From Streptococcus suis (GTDB lineage Bacteria; Bacillota; Bacilli; Lactobacillales; Streptococcaceae), in NCBI GenBank assembly GCA_029593505.1, contig JAKTNI010000002.1, positions 248,001 to 312,000 on the forward strand: a DNA stretch of 64,000 nt. Reading direction: 5' to 3'. This document shows, one piece after another, positions 18,672-27,847 of the stretch (positions are counted from its first letter, which is position 1; each line of letters begins with the position of its first letter). A program made the translations under genes and the position numbers. The notes beneath the pieces are model-generated. The model worked only from the letters and a program-made list of their open reading frames with translations, was not told the origin of the DNA and did not search any database.

Positions 18672-19283
18672 TTAAAAATCAACCACAATAGTCTCTAATT
18701 TCATAAGAGCTTCGGCATAAATATCCTCAGCCTTAGAAGGATCAACCGACTGTCCCTCAATAAATACTTGGTGAATATCCTTAAAACCTAGAAATTCAAA
18801 AACCGATTTAATATAGAGAGCTGCTGGATCCTGACCAGCGTATACTCCACCACTAGACTGGATATGCAACAATTTTTTCCCTTCCACTAAACCGATGGAA
18901 CCCTCTGAACCATATTTAAAAGTTACTCCTGGCACATTGATTGTATTAATCCATGAAACCAACTGACTGGGAACATTTAGATTCCAAAGTGGATTGACAA
19001 TCACAATTTTATCAGCTTTAAGAAATTGTTGAGTAAATGTATTGTAGCGTGCTAATCTATCAGCTTGATCCTTACCAAGTTGCTGATCTTTTTTCACCAA
19101 TCCCATGCTATCAAGCAATTCTCTATCTAGGGCTGGAATCCCATCTTCAAAGACATCCACTACTTCGATACAATCCTCTGGATATAATAAACGATAACGC
19201 TCTTGAAAATCTTGCAAAGCTCTCAAAGCATACGATCTTTGACTATCAAACGGATGTGCTTTAACAATCAGTAAATTCGACAT
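18672..19283 (-). CDS. FMN-dependent NADH-azoreductase / flavodoxin-like quinone reductase
   Basis: This protein of about 203 residues has the flavodoxin-fold AzoR/NQO layout. It begins MSNLLIVKAHPFDSQRS (FMN phosphate loop), then shows VIVNPLWNLNVPSQLVSWIN and an SSGGVYAG flavin segment. Such enzymes reduce quinones and azo compounds with NADH. The ATG at 19283 is preferred because GAGAGGAAAG stands just upstream; an earlier in-frame ATG adds six residues and lacks that site. It is a single gene. AzoR-type is likely, but the substrate is not known. Confidence 0.85.
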   Translation of the reverse strand: MSNLLIVKAHPFDSQRSYALRALQDFQERYRLLYPEDCIEVVDVFEDGIPALDRELLDSMGLVKKDQQLGKDQADRLARYNTFTQQFLKADKIVIVNPLWNLNVPSQLVSWINTINVPGVTFKYGSEGSIGLVEGKKLLHIQSSGGVYAGQDPAALYIKSVFEFLGFKDIHQVFIEGQSVDPSKAEDIYAEALMKLETIVVDF

Positions 19284-19369
19284 GACTTTCCTCTCTATCA
19301 TAACGTACTATATTTATTATACTGTTATTTGACAAATAGGCAATTCTCCTGTCCAAATATTACGAGAAA

Positions 19370-19780
19370 CTATTTTCTGATATAAGTATAAGCTACACAT
19401 CCTAATTGTTCAATTGGTGTAAATCCCAGTGATTCGTAAAAAGAAATCGTTCGTTCTTCATTATCTGTCATTAGATGAAGCTGATAAACTTCGGAAAACT
19501 TGTCTAGCGTTTTTTCTACTAGTGCTCGGCCAATTCCTTGACGTTGGTAATCTACATCTACTAAAATATCTTGAATAAATACGATAGAATATCCGTCACC
19601 AACTGCACGCAAAAGTCCAACTAAGCGATCCTTATCAAAAGCTGCCAGAACAAATAGACTATGTGCTATCGCTTTCTGTAACATTTCTGGACGAGAACTA
19701 TAATTGGTCCAACCCATTGATTGATAAAGACGACAAACTTCTTCAACATTCAATTCAGGGTTTACTTTGTAAGTAATCAT
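19370..19780 (-). CDS. GNAT-family N-acetyltransferase
   Basis: This 136-residue single GNAT domain has the acetyl-CoA pyrophosphate loop DYQRQGIGRALVEK (the Q/R-x-x-G-x-G/A motif near residue 97), then a C-terminal strand-helix part ISFYESLGFTPIEQLGC. The substrate cannot be read from sequence. It resembles small YhbS/RimI-like acetyltransferases. It is transcribed singly in the minus direction. Confidence 0.85.
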   Translation of the reverse strand: MITYKVNPELNVEEVCRLYQSMGWTNYSSRPEMLQKAIAHSLFVLAAFDKDRLVGLLRAVGDGYSIVFIQDILVDVDYQRQGIGRALVEKTLDKFSEVYQLHLMTDNEERTISFYESLGFTPIEQLGCVAYTYIRK

Positions 19781-19840
19781 TTGCTACTCCTTTTTTCTTA
19801 TTATTTCTTAAATGCATCGACACATTTGATGAACTATCCA

Positions 19841-20446
19841 TTATACAGAGTTTTTAGATCCTGTTAAAAAATGCATCATACTCCAAACAATCACTACCAG
19901 ACCCAAAAGTACCAAAACAAAGATTGAACTCTCAACTGGTCCAAATAAACTTAACAATAAGAAAAAACCTCCCATAACAAACAAATACCCTGTTTGTCGT
20001 CTCACTTTTCGATTCTTTTCACTTCCGCTACTACGCTCTACATCTTTAGGCATATAGTTTCCTAATATGATATAGCCTAACGCTAATGTAATCACAACCA
20101 ATCTTCTATAATCTATATGACCACCCAAGTTATAGATTAGTTGCGCAACTTGTATCACACAGGTGATGATTGGAACACTCCATTTTACAACCCTAACAAT
20201 AGGAATATGAGTAATCCCCTTCAAATCATATGAGACACACAAGATAATATGCAACAAAAATAAGACTACTGGAGTAATGACTGTCGCTAAAAATTTACTG
20301 ATGAATTGATTCGGCTTACCATGTACATCAAAGTGTATAGCCATCTGATTTGGTAAAGATTTATAGTAAAATAAAGTGAGTAAAGCAATGCCTAAAAATA
20401 GGCTTGAAGTTACAAATAGTGTTTTTAGATCAATATTTTTTTTCAT
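19841..20446 (-). CDS. sdpI: SdpI-family membrane protein (DUF1648)
   Basis: This protein of about 201 residues has around six hydrophobic segments. Near its start it carries the DUF1648 motif LPNQMAIHFDVHGKPNQFISK between helices 1 and 2, typical of SdpI. In Bacillus SdpI gives immunity to the SdpC toxin and sequesters the SdpR repressor at the membrane. The ATG at 20446 has GGAGG 6-7 bases before it and overlaps the sdpR-like gene by 17 bases, so the pair is co-translated. No SdpC-like toxin gene is visible nearby, so the ligand is unknown. Confidence 0.82.
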   Translation of the reverse strand: MKKNIDLKTLFVTSSLFLGIALLTLFYYKSLPNQMAIHFDVHGKPNQFISKFLATVITPVVLFLLHIILCVSYDLKGITHIPIVRVVKWSVPIITCVIQVAQLIYNLGGHIDYRRLVVITLALGYIILGNYMPKDVERSSGSEKNRKVRRQTGYLFVMGGFFLLLSLFGPVESSIFVLVLLGLVVIVWSMMHFLTGSKNSV

Positions 20447-20711
20447 CTTGATTTCCTCCAAAACTAGCGATCCATACAAGAACTTCTTCAAAGACCGTGT
20501 AGTTCAATTGATAATAAATAAAATTCTTTTGACGCTCCTCTAAAATCAATCCTGATTTTTTTAAAACAGATAGATGGTGTGATACTGTGGCTCCTGTCAA
20601 ATGAAATTGTTCAACAATTTCACCTGCTGACTTCGGACCAGATTTCAAACACTCTAATATCTGCCTACGTATAGGTGCAGAAATAGCTTTTAGGGTTTCT
20701 GACAATCCCAT
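20430..20711 (-). CDS. sdpR: ArsR-family repressor, SdpR-like
   Basis: This 93-residue winged-helix protein of the ArsR/SmtB type reads LSETLKAISAPIRRQILECL and then SAGEIVEQFHLTGATVSHHL (recognition helix). A wing QKNFIYYQLNYTVFEEV follows. It lacks the metal-binding CxC motif of arsenic or cadmium sensors and matches the SdpR subgroup. The start at 20711 is supported by GGAGG; an ATG four codons earlier overlaps that site. A 34-bp perfect palindrome over the promoter is the likely autoregulatory operator. The downstream SdpI-like gene overlaps it. Confidence 0.88.
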   Translation of the reverse strand: MGLSETLKAISAPIRRQILECLKSGPKSAGEIVEQFHLTGATVSHHLSVLKKSGLILEERQKNFIYYQLNYTVFEEVLVWIASFGGNQDEKKY

Positions 20712-20726
20712 ATTATCCTCCATATC

Positions 20727-20783
20727 ACAATATATTTAGAAATATTTCTAAATATATTGTACTCTTCTAAGTTTATTTGTCAA
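20727..20783 (-). promoter_or_regulatory. sdpR-sdpI promoter with 34-bp perfect palindromic operator
   Basis: On the minus strand TTGACA (20778-20783), a 16-base spacer and TACAAT (20756-20761) form the promoter. The operator at 20727-20760 is a perfect palindrome with half-site ACAATATATTTAGAAAT. It covers the -10 box and start region, so bound repressor would block transcription. A further partial half-site (TATTTTTCTAAATA) lies near 20794-20807. Confidence 0.75.
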
Positions 20784-20820
20784 CTCTATTTCGATATTTT
20801 TCTAAATACCTATTAAAAAA

Positions 20821-20840
20821 GATAAGTCATTAGACTTATC
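20821..20840 (-). terminator. Intrinsic terminator of cshA... antisense to sdpR upstream region
   Basis: GATAAGTC and GACTTATC form an 8-bp stem. On the minus strand it is followed by TTTTTTAATAGG and lies 18 bases after the cshA stop. Confidence 0.75.
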
Positions 20841-20857
20841 CTTTCATATATTTTTTA

Positions 20858-22393
20858 TCATTGCTCATTTTTATTGCGAATCACAAAGCCAGTTTTCTTT
20901 TCACTAAACGAACGTTTAGAACGTTTTTTCTGATCTTGGTGACCGTAACTACGTTTAGACTTATCATCACGACGATGTTGAGAACCGCGACGTCCACTAC
21001 GATCACGCTCTCCACGTCCTCCCTTGCCCTTGCCTTTCGCTTGACCCGGACCAAATTTAAATGGCAATGGTTTCTCACGAGCAATTTCTACTTCTGCAAG
21101 ATTATCTGGATCTTGAACAATTAAGCTAAGTACATATAAAGCGAGTTCTTCAGGCGTATACTCAGCAGCTAACTTCACAGCATCTTTTTTGAATTTATCA
21201 AAATTTTCACGAATAGATTCATCGGCAAAGTCACGCTCAATCTTTTTGAGTGCAATTTTTTTCTTCGCCTCAAAAGCTTCTTGCGCTGTAGCAGGCTTCA
21301 TTCCCTTCATCCGCTTCTTAGTTAAATCCTCTATAATAGATAAGTAACCCATTTCATTTGGTGAAACAAATGTAATGGACTGACCAGATTTACCAGCACG
21401 ACCTGTACGACCAATTCTATGAACATAACTTTCTGGATCTTGTGGAATATCGTAATTATAGACATGCGTAACACCAGAAATATCTAATCCACGCGCTGCC
21501 ACATCTGTCGCAACAAGAACATCTAGATTGTCATTTTTAAAATCACGAAGCACACGAAGACGCTTCCCTTGATCCAAATCACCATGAATTCCTTCTGCAC
21601 GGAAACCACGTAATTTCAATCCACGTGTCAATTCATCAACACGACGCTTGGTACGACCAAAAACAATTGATAATTCTGGCTGATCAACATCCATCAAGCG
21701 AGTCATTGTATCAAATTTTTCATTTTCTTTGACACGAATATAATGTTGTTCAACTAATTCTGTCGTCAATTCCTTCGCTGCAATCTGAACATGCTCAGGA
21801 TTTTTCATAAATTTGACACCAATTCGTTTAATTGGTTCAGGCATTGTCGCAGAAAATAAAAGGGTTTGACGACTTTCTGGTACTCTCTCAATAATTGCCT
21901 CAATATCATCTAAGAAGCCCATATTCAGCATTTCATCTGCTTCATCGAGAATAAGGGTTTCAATGCCGTCCAATTTGAGAGCTTTACGTTTAATTAAATC
22001 TAATAAACGTCCCGGAGTACCTACAACAATATGAGCTCCTGACTTGAGAGCTTTGATTTGCTTTTCAATACTAGATCCACCATAAACAGAGCGGACCTTC
22101 ACGCCCTTTTCACGACCAAACTTAAATAGCTCTTCTTGACTTTGCACAGCTAATTCACGAGTTGGAGCAATCACAAGTGCTTGAACGTTTGGATTTGTTA
22201 TCACAATCTTATTGAGAGTTGGAAGTCCAAAAGCAGCTGTCTTACCAGTACCAGTCTGCGCTTGTCCGATTACATCTTTACCTGCTAGAGCAAGGGGAAT
22301 CGTTTGCTCTTGAATAGGTGATGGGGCTTCAAAACCTGCCTTCTCAACAGCAAGTAAAATGTCTTCTGACAATTGTAAATCAGTAAATTTCAA
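20858..22393 (-). CDS. cshA: DEAD-box ATP-dependent RNA helicase CshA
   Basis: This 511-residue helicase has all core motifs: Q motif near FEAPSPIQEQT, Walker A AQTGTGKTAAF, PTRELA, DEADEMLNMG, SAT, and HRIGRTGRAG. Its long C-terminal tail is rich in Arg, Lys and Gly (RGERDRSGRRGSQHRR), which fits CshA, a component of the Gram-positive RNA degradosome that also helps at low temperature. The start codon is TTG (MKFTDLQ), and the ribosome site (AAGAGAAAA) is poor. A 110-base leader with an extended -10 lies upstream. Confidence 0.95.
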   Translation of the reverse strand: MKFTDLQLSEDILLAVEKAGFEAPSPIQEQTIPLALAGKDVIGQAQTGTGKTAAFGLPTLNKIVITNPNVQALVIAPTRELAVQSQEELFKFGREKGVKVRSVYGGSSIEKQIKALKSGAHIVVGTPGRLLDLIKRKALKLDGIETLILDEADEMLNMGFLDDIEAIIERVPESRQTLLFSATMPEPIKRIGVKFMKNPEHVQIAAKELTTELVEQHYIRVKENEKFDTMTRLMDVDQPELSIVFGRTKRRVDELTRGLKLRGFRAEGIHGDLDQGKRLRVLRDFKNDNLDVLVATDVAARGLDISGVTHVYNYDIPQDPESYVHRIGRTGRAGKSGQSITFVSPNEMGYLSIIEDLTKKRMKGMKPATAQEAFEAKKKIALKKIERDFADESIRENFDKFKKDAVKLAAEYTPEELALYVLSLIVQDPDNLAEVEIAREKPLPFKFGPGQAKGKGKGGRGERDRSGRRGSQHRRDDKSKRSYGHQDQKKRSKRSFSEKKTGFVIRNKNEQ

Positions 22394-22739
22394 TATTTTT
22401 TCTCTTTTCTAAAAGATAGTACGAAGCTACCTTATCTAACTTTTTGTAACAATTTTAATAAAGGGCGAACCCATTACTATCAGACTTGCAACTCTACTAG
22501 TATACCATACTCTCTTCATTAAGGCGGACATTTAGCACCAAAATATTAATAATACGTTTTCATCATTGAGAATTACACTCACTAAATTTTTAGTTCCCTC
22601 ATATTTCGCTTTCCAAAAACATCTCATACAAAAAAATAGAGAAATCTTATCATTCAAAGCAAGCCAAATAACTTAAACTGGCTTGCTAGCGATAAGAACC
22701 TCTCTAATATTGATGTCTGTATGTATAAAAATCTTAATA
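22394..22739. other. cshA leader and mtnN terminator region
   Basis: This 346-base gap holds the cshA 5' leader, with an extended -10 TGGTATACT on the minus strand at 22499-22507, and the terminator of the glmU-mtnN operon. No small gene is convincing. The long leader before a TTG start suggests post-transcriptional control of cshA. Confidence 0.5.
22638..22705 (-). terminator. Large terminator hairpin after mtnN
   Basis: An inner 9-bp stem AGCAAGCCA/TGGCTTGCT and an outer stem (TTCTTATC with GATAAGA, AGAGA with TCTCT) are followed on the minus strand by ATTTTTTTG. Confidence 0.8.
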
Positions 22740-23432
22740 CTACTGATTCAACCCTAAAAAAGACAAAAGAGTTCTAGCCGAGCGTTCTCCTGCTTCTATG
22801 ATAAATTCTTCAAAGGTCATAGGAGCGTCCCCTTGAGCTGTATCACTAATAGCACGAATGACTAAAAAAGGTTTTCCAGCATTGACTGCAGCTTGGGCAA
22901 TAGCTGCACCTTCCATCTCTACAGCTAGAACTTGTGGAAAGTGAGCTTTGATTGTGGCGATTTTCTCTGCACCTGCGACAAAAGAATCACCTGTCGCGAT
23001 TAATCCCACATGACTTTGTATAACTTGCTTTGTTAAAGCTTTTTGTAAGTGCGTAAGTAAGATTTGGTCAGCCTCAAAGTACAAGTCTTGCCCTGCCATC
23101 TGACCATATTGATAACCAAAAGCAGTAACATCTACATCATGGTAGACCAACTGATTTGCAATGACAACATCTCCGATATTGATACCACCAGCAACTGCCC
23201 CAGCAGAACCAGTATTTACAATCACATCAACAGAAAATCTATCTGCCAAAATAGCTACAGACATCGCTGACATTACTTTTCCAATTCCTGATTGAACCAG
23301 AACAACCTCATGCTCTCCTAGTTTTCCCTGATAATAAGTACGCCCCAAAATATCAACCGTTGTCGCATTTTGTAAATGCTCCACCAAAATCTTCAACTCC
23401 TGTGGCATTGCTGCAATAATACCAAATTTCAT
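22740..23432 (-). CDS. mtnN: 5'-methylthioadenosine/S-adenosylhomocysteine nucleosidase
   Basis: This protein of about 230 residues cleaves MTA and S-adenosylhomocysteine, recycling methylation by-products and feeding AI-2 synthesis through LuxS. Seen are MKFGIIAAMPQELKILVEHL, VVLVQSGIGKVMSA, NTGSAGAVAGGINIGDVV, and the active-site segments VEMEGAAIAQA and RAISDTAQGDAP (catalytic Asp). The ATG at 23432 has TAGGAG upstream; the 20-codon upstream extension is not needed. It is the last gene of glmU-nudF-macP-mtnN. Confidence 0.96.
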   Translation of the reverse strand: MKFGIIAAMPQELKILVEHLQNATTVDILGRTYYQGKLGEHEVVLVQSGIGKVMSAMSVAILADRFSVDVIVNTGSAGAVAGGINIGDVVIANQLVYHDVDVTAFGYQYGQMAGQDLYFEADQILLTHLQKALTKQVIQSHVGLIATGDSFVAGAEKIATIKAHFPQVLAVEMEGAAIAQAAVNAGKPFLVIRAISDTAQGDAPMTFEEFIIEAGERSARTLLSFLGLNQ

Positions 23433-23440
23433 TATTTCTC

Positions 23441-23755
23441 CTACATGAATAAAACGACAAAGATAAAGAGAAGGAACAATACGATTACCCAAAAAAGGAT
23501 TTTATTGATCTTATGGCGAAATTCCTCTCTCTTTACCGTTTCAATACGACGACTTTTAACTACAGATGCCTCAACTGGAATTCGAATGGTTTGTCCTTCT
23601 TCATATCCCTGATAATCTTCTTCCCAATAAGGTTCATCTGTTTTTATATCAAGAGAGTTATCTGGAGGATAATATCCAAATGCGTTGGAAGAGTCAACAA
23701 ATTCTTCCTTTTGTACTTTCTTTAAAACATCATCCGTCAACAAAGGCTTCCCCAT
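23441..23755 (-). CDS. macP: Cell wall synthase accessory protein MacP
   Basis: This 104-residue bitopic protein has an acidic, Tyr-rich cytoplasmic domain (MGKPLLTDDVLKKVQKEEF at the start) and a single C-terminal membrane helix (KILFWVIVLFLLFIFVVLF). The sequence start, size, topology and position between nudF and mtnN match pneumococcal MacP, a phospho-controlled activator of the class A penicillin-binding protein PBP2a. The role in this strain is inferred from that. Confidence 0.85.
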   Translation of the reverse strand: MGKPLLTDDVLKKVQKEEFVDSSNAFGYYPPDNSLDIKTDEPYWEEDYQGYEEGQTIRIPVEASVVKSRRIETVKREEFRHKINKILFWVIVLFLLFIFVVLFM

Positions 23756-23763
23756 GTCGTAAC

Positions 23764-24309
23764 CTACTTTCTCAGTAACTGTAAGTATTGCACAGCCATA
23801 ATAGTCTTGGCATCACAAATATCTCCACTAGCGACCAATTCCAAGGCTTCCTCCAAAGTAACTTCGTACAACTCAATAACTTCATCCTCATCCATAGGAC
23901 GTGGATTGTCCACTTTTGTCAACTGATCTGCTAGATACAGTCGAACTCGCTCATTGCAAAAACCAATTGCGGAATAAAAATCAGATAATAAAGTTAACTT
24001 AGCACTGGTATAGCCTGTTTCTTCTTCCAATTCACGCAGCGCTGCATCTTCAAGCGTATCTTCTTCTCCTAGCTCTAACTTACCAGCAGGGATTTCATAA
24101 ATAGCACGCTCAATTGCTTTACGATATTGCTTAACCAGAATCATCTTGCCTTCTGCAGTGACTGCTAGGACACTAACGGCTCCTTTATGAAAAACCAATT
24201 CTCTCTTACTAGTTGTACCGTCTGGCAACGCGACATCATCTACTGCTACATCAAAAATATGCCCCTTAAATATTTCTGTTCGTTTGATGGTTCTTTCTTC
24301 AAATTTCAT
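23764..24309 (-). CDS. nudF: Nudix hydrolase, ADP-ribose pyrophosphatase type
   Basis: This 181-residue protein has an intact Nudix box: GKLELGEEDTLEDAALRELEEETGY (residues about 75-100) follows the G-x5-E-x7-REUXEE pattern. The N-terminal strand region IFDVAVDDVALPDGTTSKRE and the upstream AVSVLAVT segment fit the ADP-ribose pyrophosphatase subgroup. It sits 8 bases downstream of glmU and 8 upstream of macP on the same strand. ADP-ribose is the likely substrate. Confidence 0.92.
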   Translation of the reverse strand: MKFEERTIKRTEIFKGHIFDVAVDDVALPDGTTSKRELVFHKGAVSVLAVTAEGKMILVKQYRKAIERAIYEIPAGKLELGEEDTLEDAALRELEEETGYTSAKLTLLSDFYSAIGFCNERVRLYLADQLTKVDNPRPMDEDEVIELYEVTLEEALELVASGDICDAKTIMAVQYLQLLRK

Positions 24310-24317
24310 ATGACTAC

Positions 24318-25721
<1,404 letters not shown>

Positions 25722-25881
25722 TCACTTCATTATAGCAAATTTTCTCCTTATTTGAAAACAATAATCAAGAACATTGCGATGACTTTTATAAAGAGAAATC
25801 CCAGTATTATGAATCATGAACTACATTAGGCTGGACGATTATTGAGGTAGAGAAAAGAACAGTTACCAATAGTTTATATAC

Positions 25882-26505
25882 CTAAAGCTGAATATAGTAA
25901 GGTAATAATTTTTCCTTATTTATAACATAAGTGGAACGACCTACTTTTTCAATAAATCCTTTTTCTTGAAAATCTTTAATGGTTTGCAGAAGATGTCGAT
26001 AACTGGTTCCTAAATAATTAACAATACTAGTATGCTTCTCAGAATAAATATTATCATGAGACATATCAATCATGAGAGTAGCAAGACGATATTTTACATC
26101 ATAACCTTGGTTTTTAACAAAATATCGAGTACGATCCAACAATTTCTTTCCAATAAATCGATTCAACTCTAATAGAAAATGACTATCAAACAGAAGTTGA
26201 TTGTAAACCACCTGCTTTGGAATAGCAAGAACAGTGGTTTCACCAACAGAAACGACGTTTTTAGTCGCTTCTTCAATACCCAAAAAAGTTAACTCTCCAA
26301 TCCAATCGTTCTCCGAAAGAAAATGGATAAAAATTTCTCTTCCATTATCAGTATACTGATAAATTTTAGCTCTTCCCTTCATAATATAAAAAAGAGAATC
26401 TAAACTTTGATTAGACTGAATAATAGGATCATTATGAGCAAAAGTCTGAACTCTGGATTGTTCAATAATCTCTTGCGGTATACTATTCTCAATCAACTGA
26501 AACAT
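25882..26505 (-). CDS. Crp/Fnr-family transcriptional regulator
   Basis: This 207-residue protein has an N-terminal cyclic-nucleotide-binding fold (about residues 15-125; SLDSLFYIMKGRAKIYQYTD) and a C-terminal winged helix (YLGTSYRHLLQTIKDFQEKG as recognition region). No cysteine cluster for an Fe-S centre is present, so it is not a classical Fnr. The layout recalls YeiL- or ArcR-like regulators. It is divergent from a YczE-like membrane gene. A TGTGA-N6-TCATA half-palindrome in the gap is a candidate site. The ligand is unknown. Confidence 0.87.
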   Translation of the reverse strand: MFQLIENSIPQEIIEQSRVQTFAHNDPIIQSNQSLDSLFYIMKGRAKIYQYTDNGREIFIHFLSENDWIGELTFLGIEEATKNVVSVGETTVLAIPKQVVYNQLLFDSHFLLELNRFIGKKLLDRTRYFVKNQGYDVKYRLATLMIDMSHDNIYSEKHTSIVNYLGTSYRHLLQTIKDFQEKGFIEKVGRSTYVINKEKLLPYYIQL

Positions 26506-26519
26506 TTCTTTCTCCTTAA

Positions 26520-26535
26520 TGTGATATATCTCATA
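26520..26535. promoter_or_regulatory. Candidate Crp/Fnr-type operator
   Basis: TGTGATATATCTCATA fits the Crp consensus TGTGA-N6-TCACA at 9 of 10 fixed bases. It lies between the divergent Crp/Fnr-type regulator and the YczE-like gene, 15 bases before the regulator start. Confidence 0.5.
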
Positions 26536-26582
26536 TTCATTTTACACAAATTTGTCTAAAATAGAAAAAAAGGAGGAGACAA

Positions 26583-27195
26583 ATGTTTCGAAAAATTTGT
26601 TTGTCGTTAGTTTTCTATCTAGTGGCTGCCCTAGGTATTAGTTTAACAATTAAAGCTCAAATCGGAGTTAGTAGTTTTAACGCTTTAAATATTACTTTAT
26701 CTGAATGGCTACACATCACCATTGGAAATATTACAGGATGCCTAAATGGAAGTTTTCTGATTTTTAGCTACTTGATTGATCCTAAAAGAAATAAGAAAGA
26801 ATATGGTCTCATGATTCTATCTATTATTTTTTTTTAGTTATAGTATCGATTTCTTTATTTATACCTTACTGTCTGATTCAAATATCACTTCCTATAGTTT
26901 TAAAATTGGAGTCTTTATACTTGGAACCTGTTTAGCTGGAATAGGTACAGGTAGGATAGTACATTATGGTATCTTAAAATTTCCGATAGAGAAATCCTGT
27001 CAACTATTAGAGCAAATGACTCATAAATCTTTTGCGTTTTTTAGATATAGTATTGATATCATTTGTGTCAGTCTATCCCTCTTTGTCTCACTTATAACTC
27101 ACACTCCTTTATTCGTTAGAGAAGGTACACTCATCAGTCTATTCTTACTATCATATGTCATAAATAAATCCAAAAATTATAAGGAGAAACAATGA
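26583..27195 (+). pseudogene. YczE/YitT-like membrane protein with a poly-T frameshift
   Basis: The reading frame starts with AAAGGAGGAG upstream of the ATG and encodes 84 residues (MFRKICLSLVFYLVAALGIS, QIGVSSFNALN). It then stops within a run of nine T (26827-26835). Removing one T restores a frame to a TGA at 27193-27195, giving a protein of about 203 residues with five or six membrane segments and the IGTGRIVHYGILKFPIEK region typical of YczE-like proteins. That TGA overlaps the start of maf by ATGA, which shows the longer frame is the native one. The shift may be a mutation, phase variation or slippage. Confidence 0.75.
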
Positions 27196-27839
27196 AAACA
27201 ACAGCAAACTATGAAAAACGTGGTAATGTTCCATCAACTATTCGTCAATATGTTTTATTATCAACATCACCAAGAAGACAAGAATTATTAGCTTTTTTAA
27301 GACCAGAACTATTAAATACTGATGTTAATGAACGCAATATCGAAAAATATTACATGGATCTTTTTAAAGATAAAGATTTTTTAGACAGAGCAGCCAATGT
27401 TTGCTGTGAAATCGCCAAAGCCAAATCATCTATTACCATGAAAGAGGGAACTCTTTACATTTCAGCTGATACAATGATCATTTCAGATAATAAAATTCAT
27501 CATAAACCCCAAACACTTGAAGAAGCTAAGATAACATTAACTTCCTATTTTGGAAAAAGTCATTACTCAGTAACTGGAGTATGCCTTAAAGCAAAAGGAT
27601 ATCAGGAAGTTTTCTACACAGTAGCCAAAATTGATTTTATCGACTATTATGATGAGCTAGAAGAAGCTATTGATCACTACATAGCTACTTATAAACCACT
27701 AGATAGGGCAGGTTCATACAGTATTCGAGACATTGATCCAAGATTTATCAAAGGTATTACTGGAGATATTCATACCATTATTGGTTTGCCTGTAGCAGAA
27801 TTATCCTACCGATTATTTGGAAATAAAAGTTTTGAATAA
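27192..27839 (+). CDS. maf: Maf-family nucleoside triphosphate pyrophosphatase
   Basis: This 215-residue protein has the Maf landmarks: YVLLSTSPRRQELL (substrate loop), ISADTMIISDNKI (catalytic Asp), AKSSITMKEGTL, the DRAGSYSIRDID segment and GLPVAELSYRLF at the end. Maf proteins hydrolyse non-canonical or uridine/thymidine nucleotides and influence septation. The N-terminus is longer than usual (about 20 extra residues). Its ATG overlaps the stop of the restored YczE-like frame (ATGA), so translation probably depends on that frame. An AAGGAG ribosome site is also present. Confidence 0.88.
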   Translation: MKTTANYEKRGNVPSTIRQYVLLSTSPRRQELLAFLRPELLNTDVNERNIEKYYMDLFKDKDFLDRAANVCCEIAKAKSSITMKEGTLYISADTMIISDNKIHHKPQTLEEAKITLTSYFGKSHYSVTGVCLKAKGYQEVFYTVAKIDFIDYYDELEEAIDHYIATYKPLDRAGSYSIRDIDPRFIKGITGDIHTIIGLPVAELSYRLFGNKSFE

Positions 27840-27847
27840 AAATAGCA

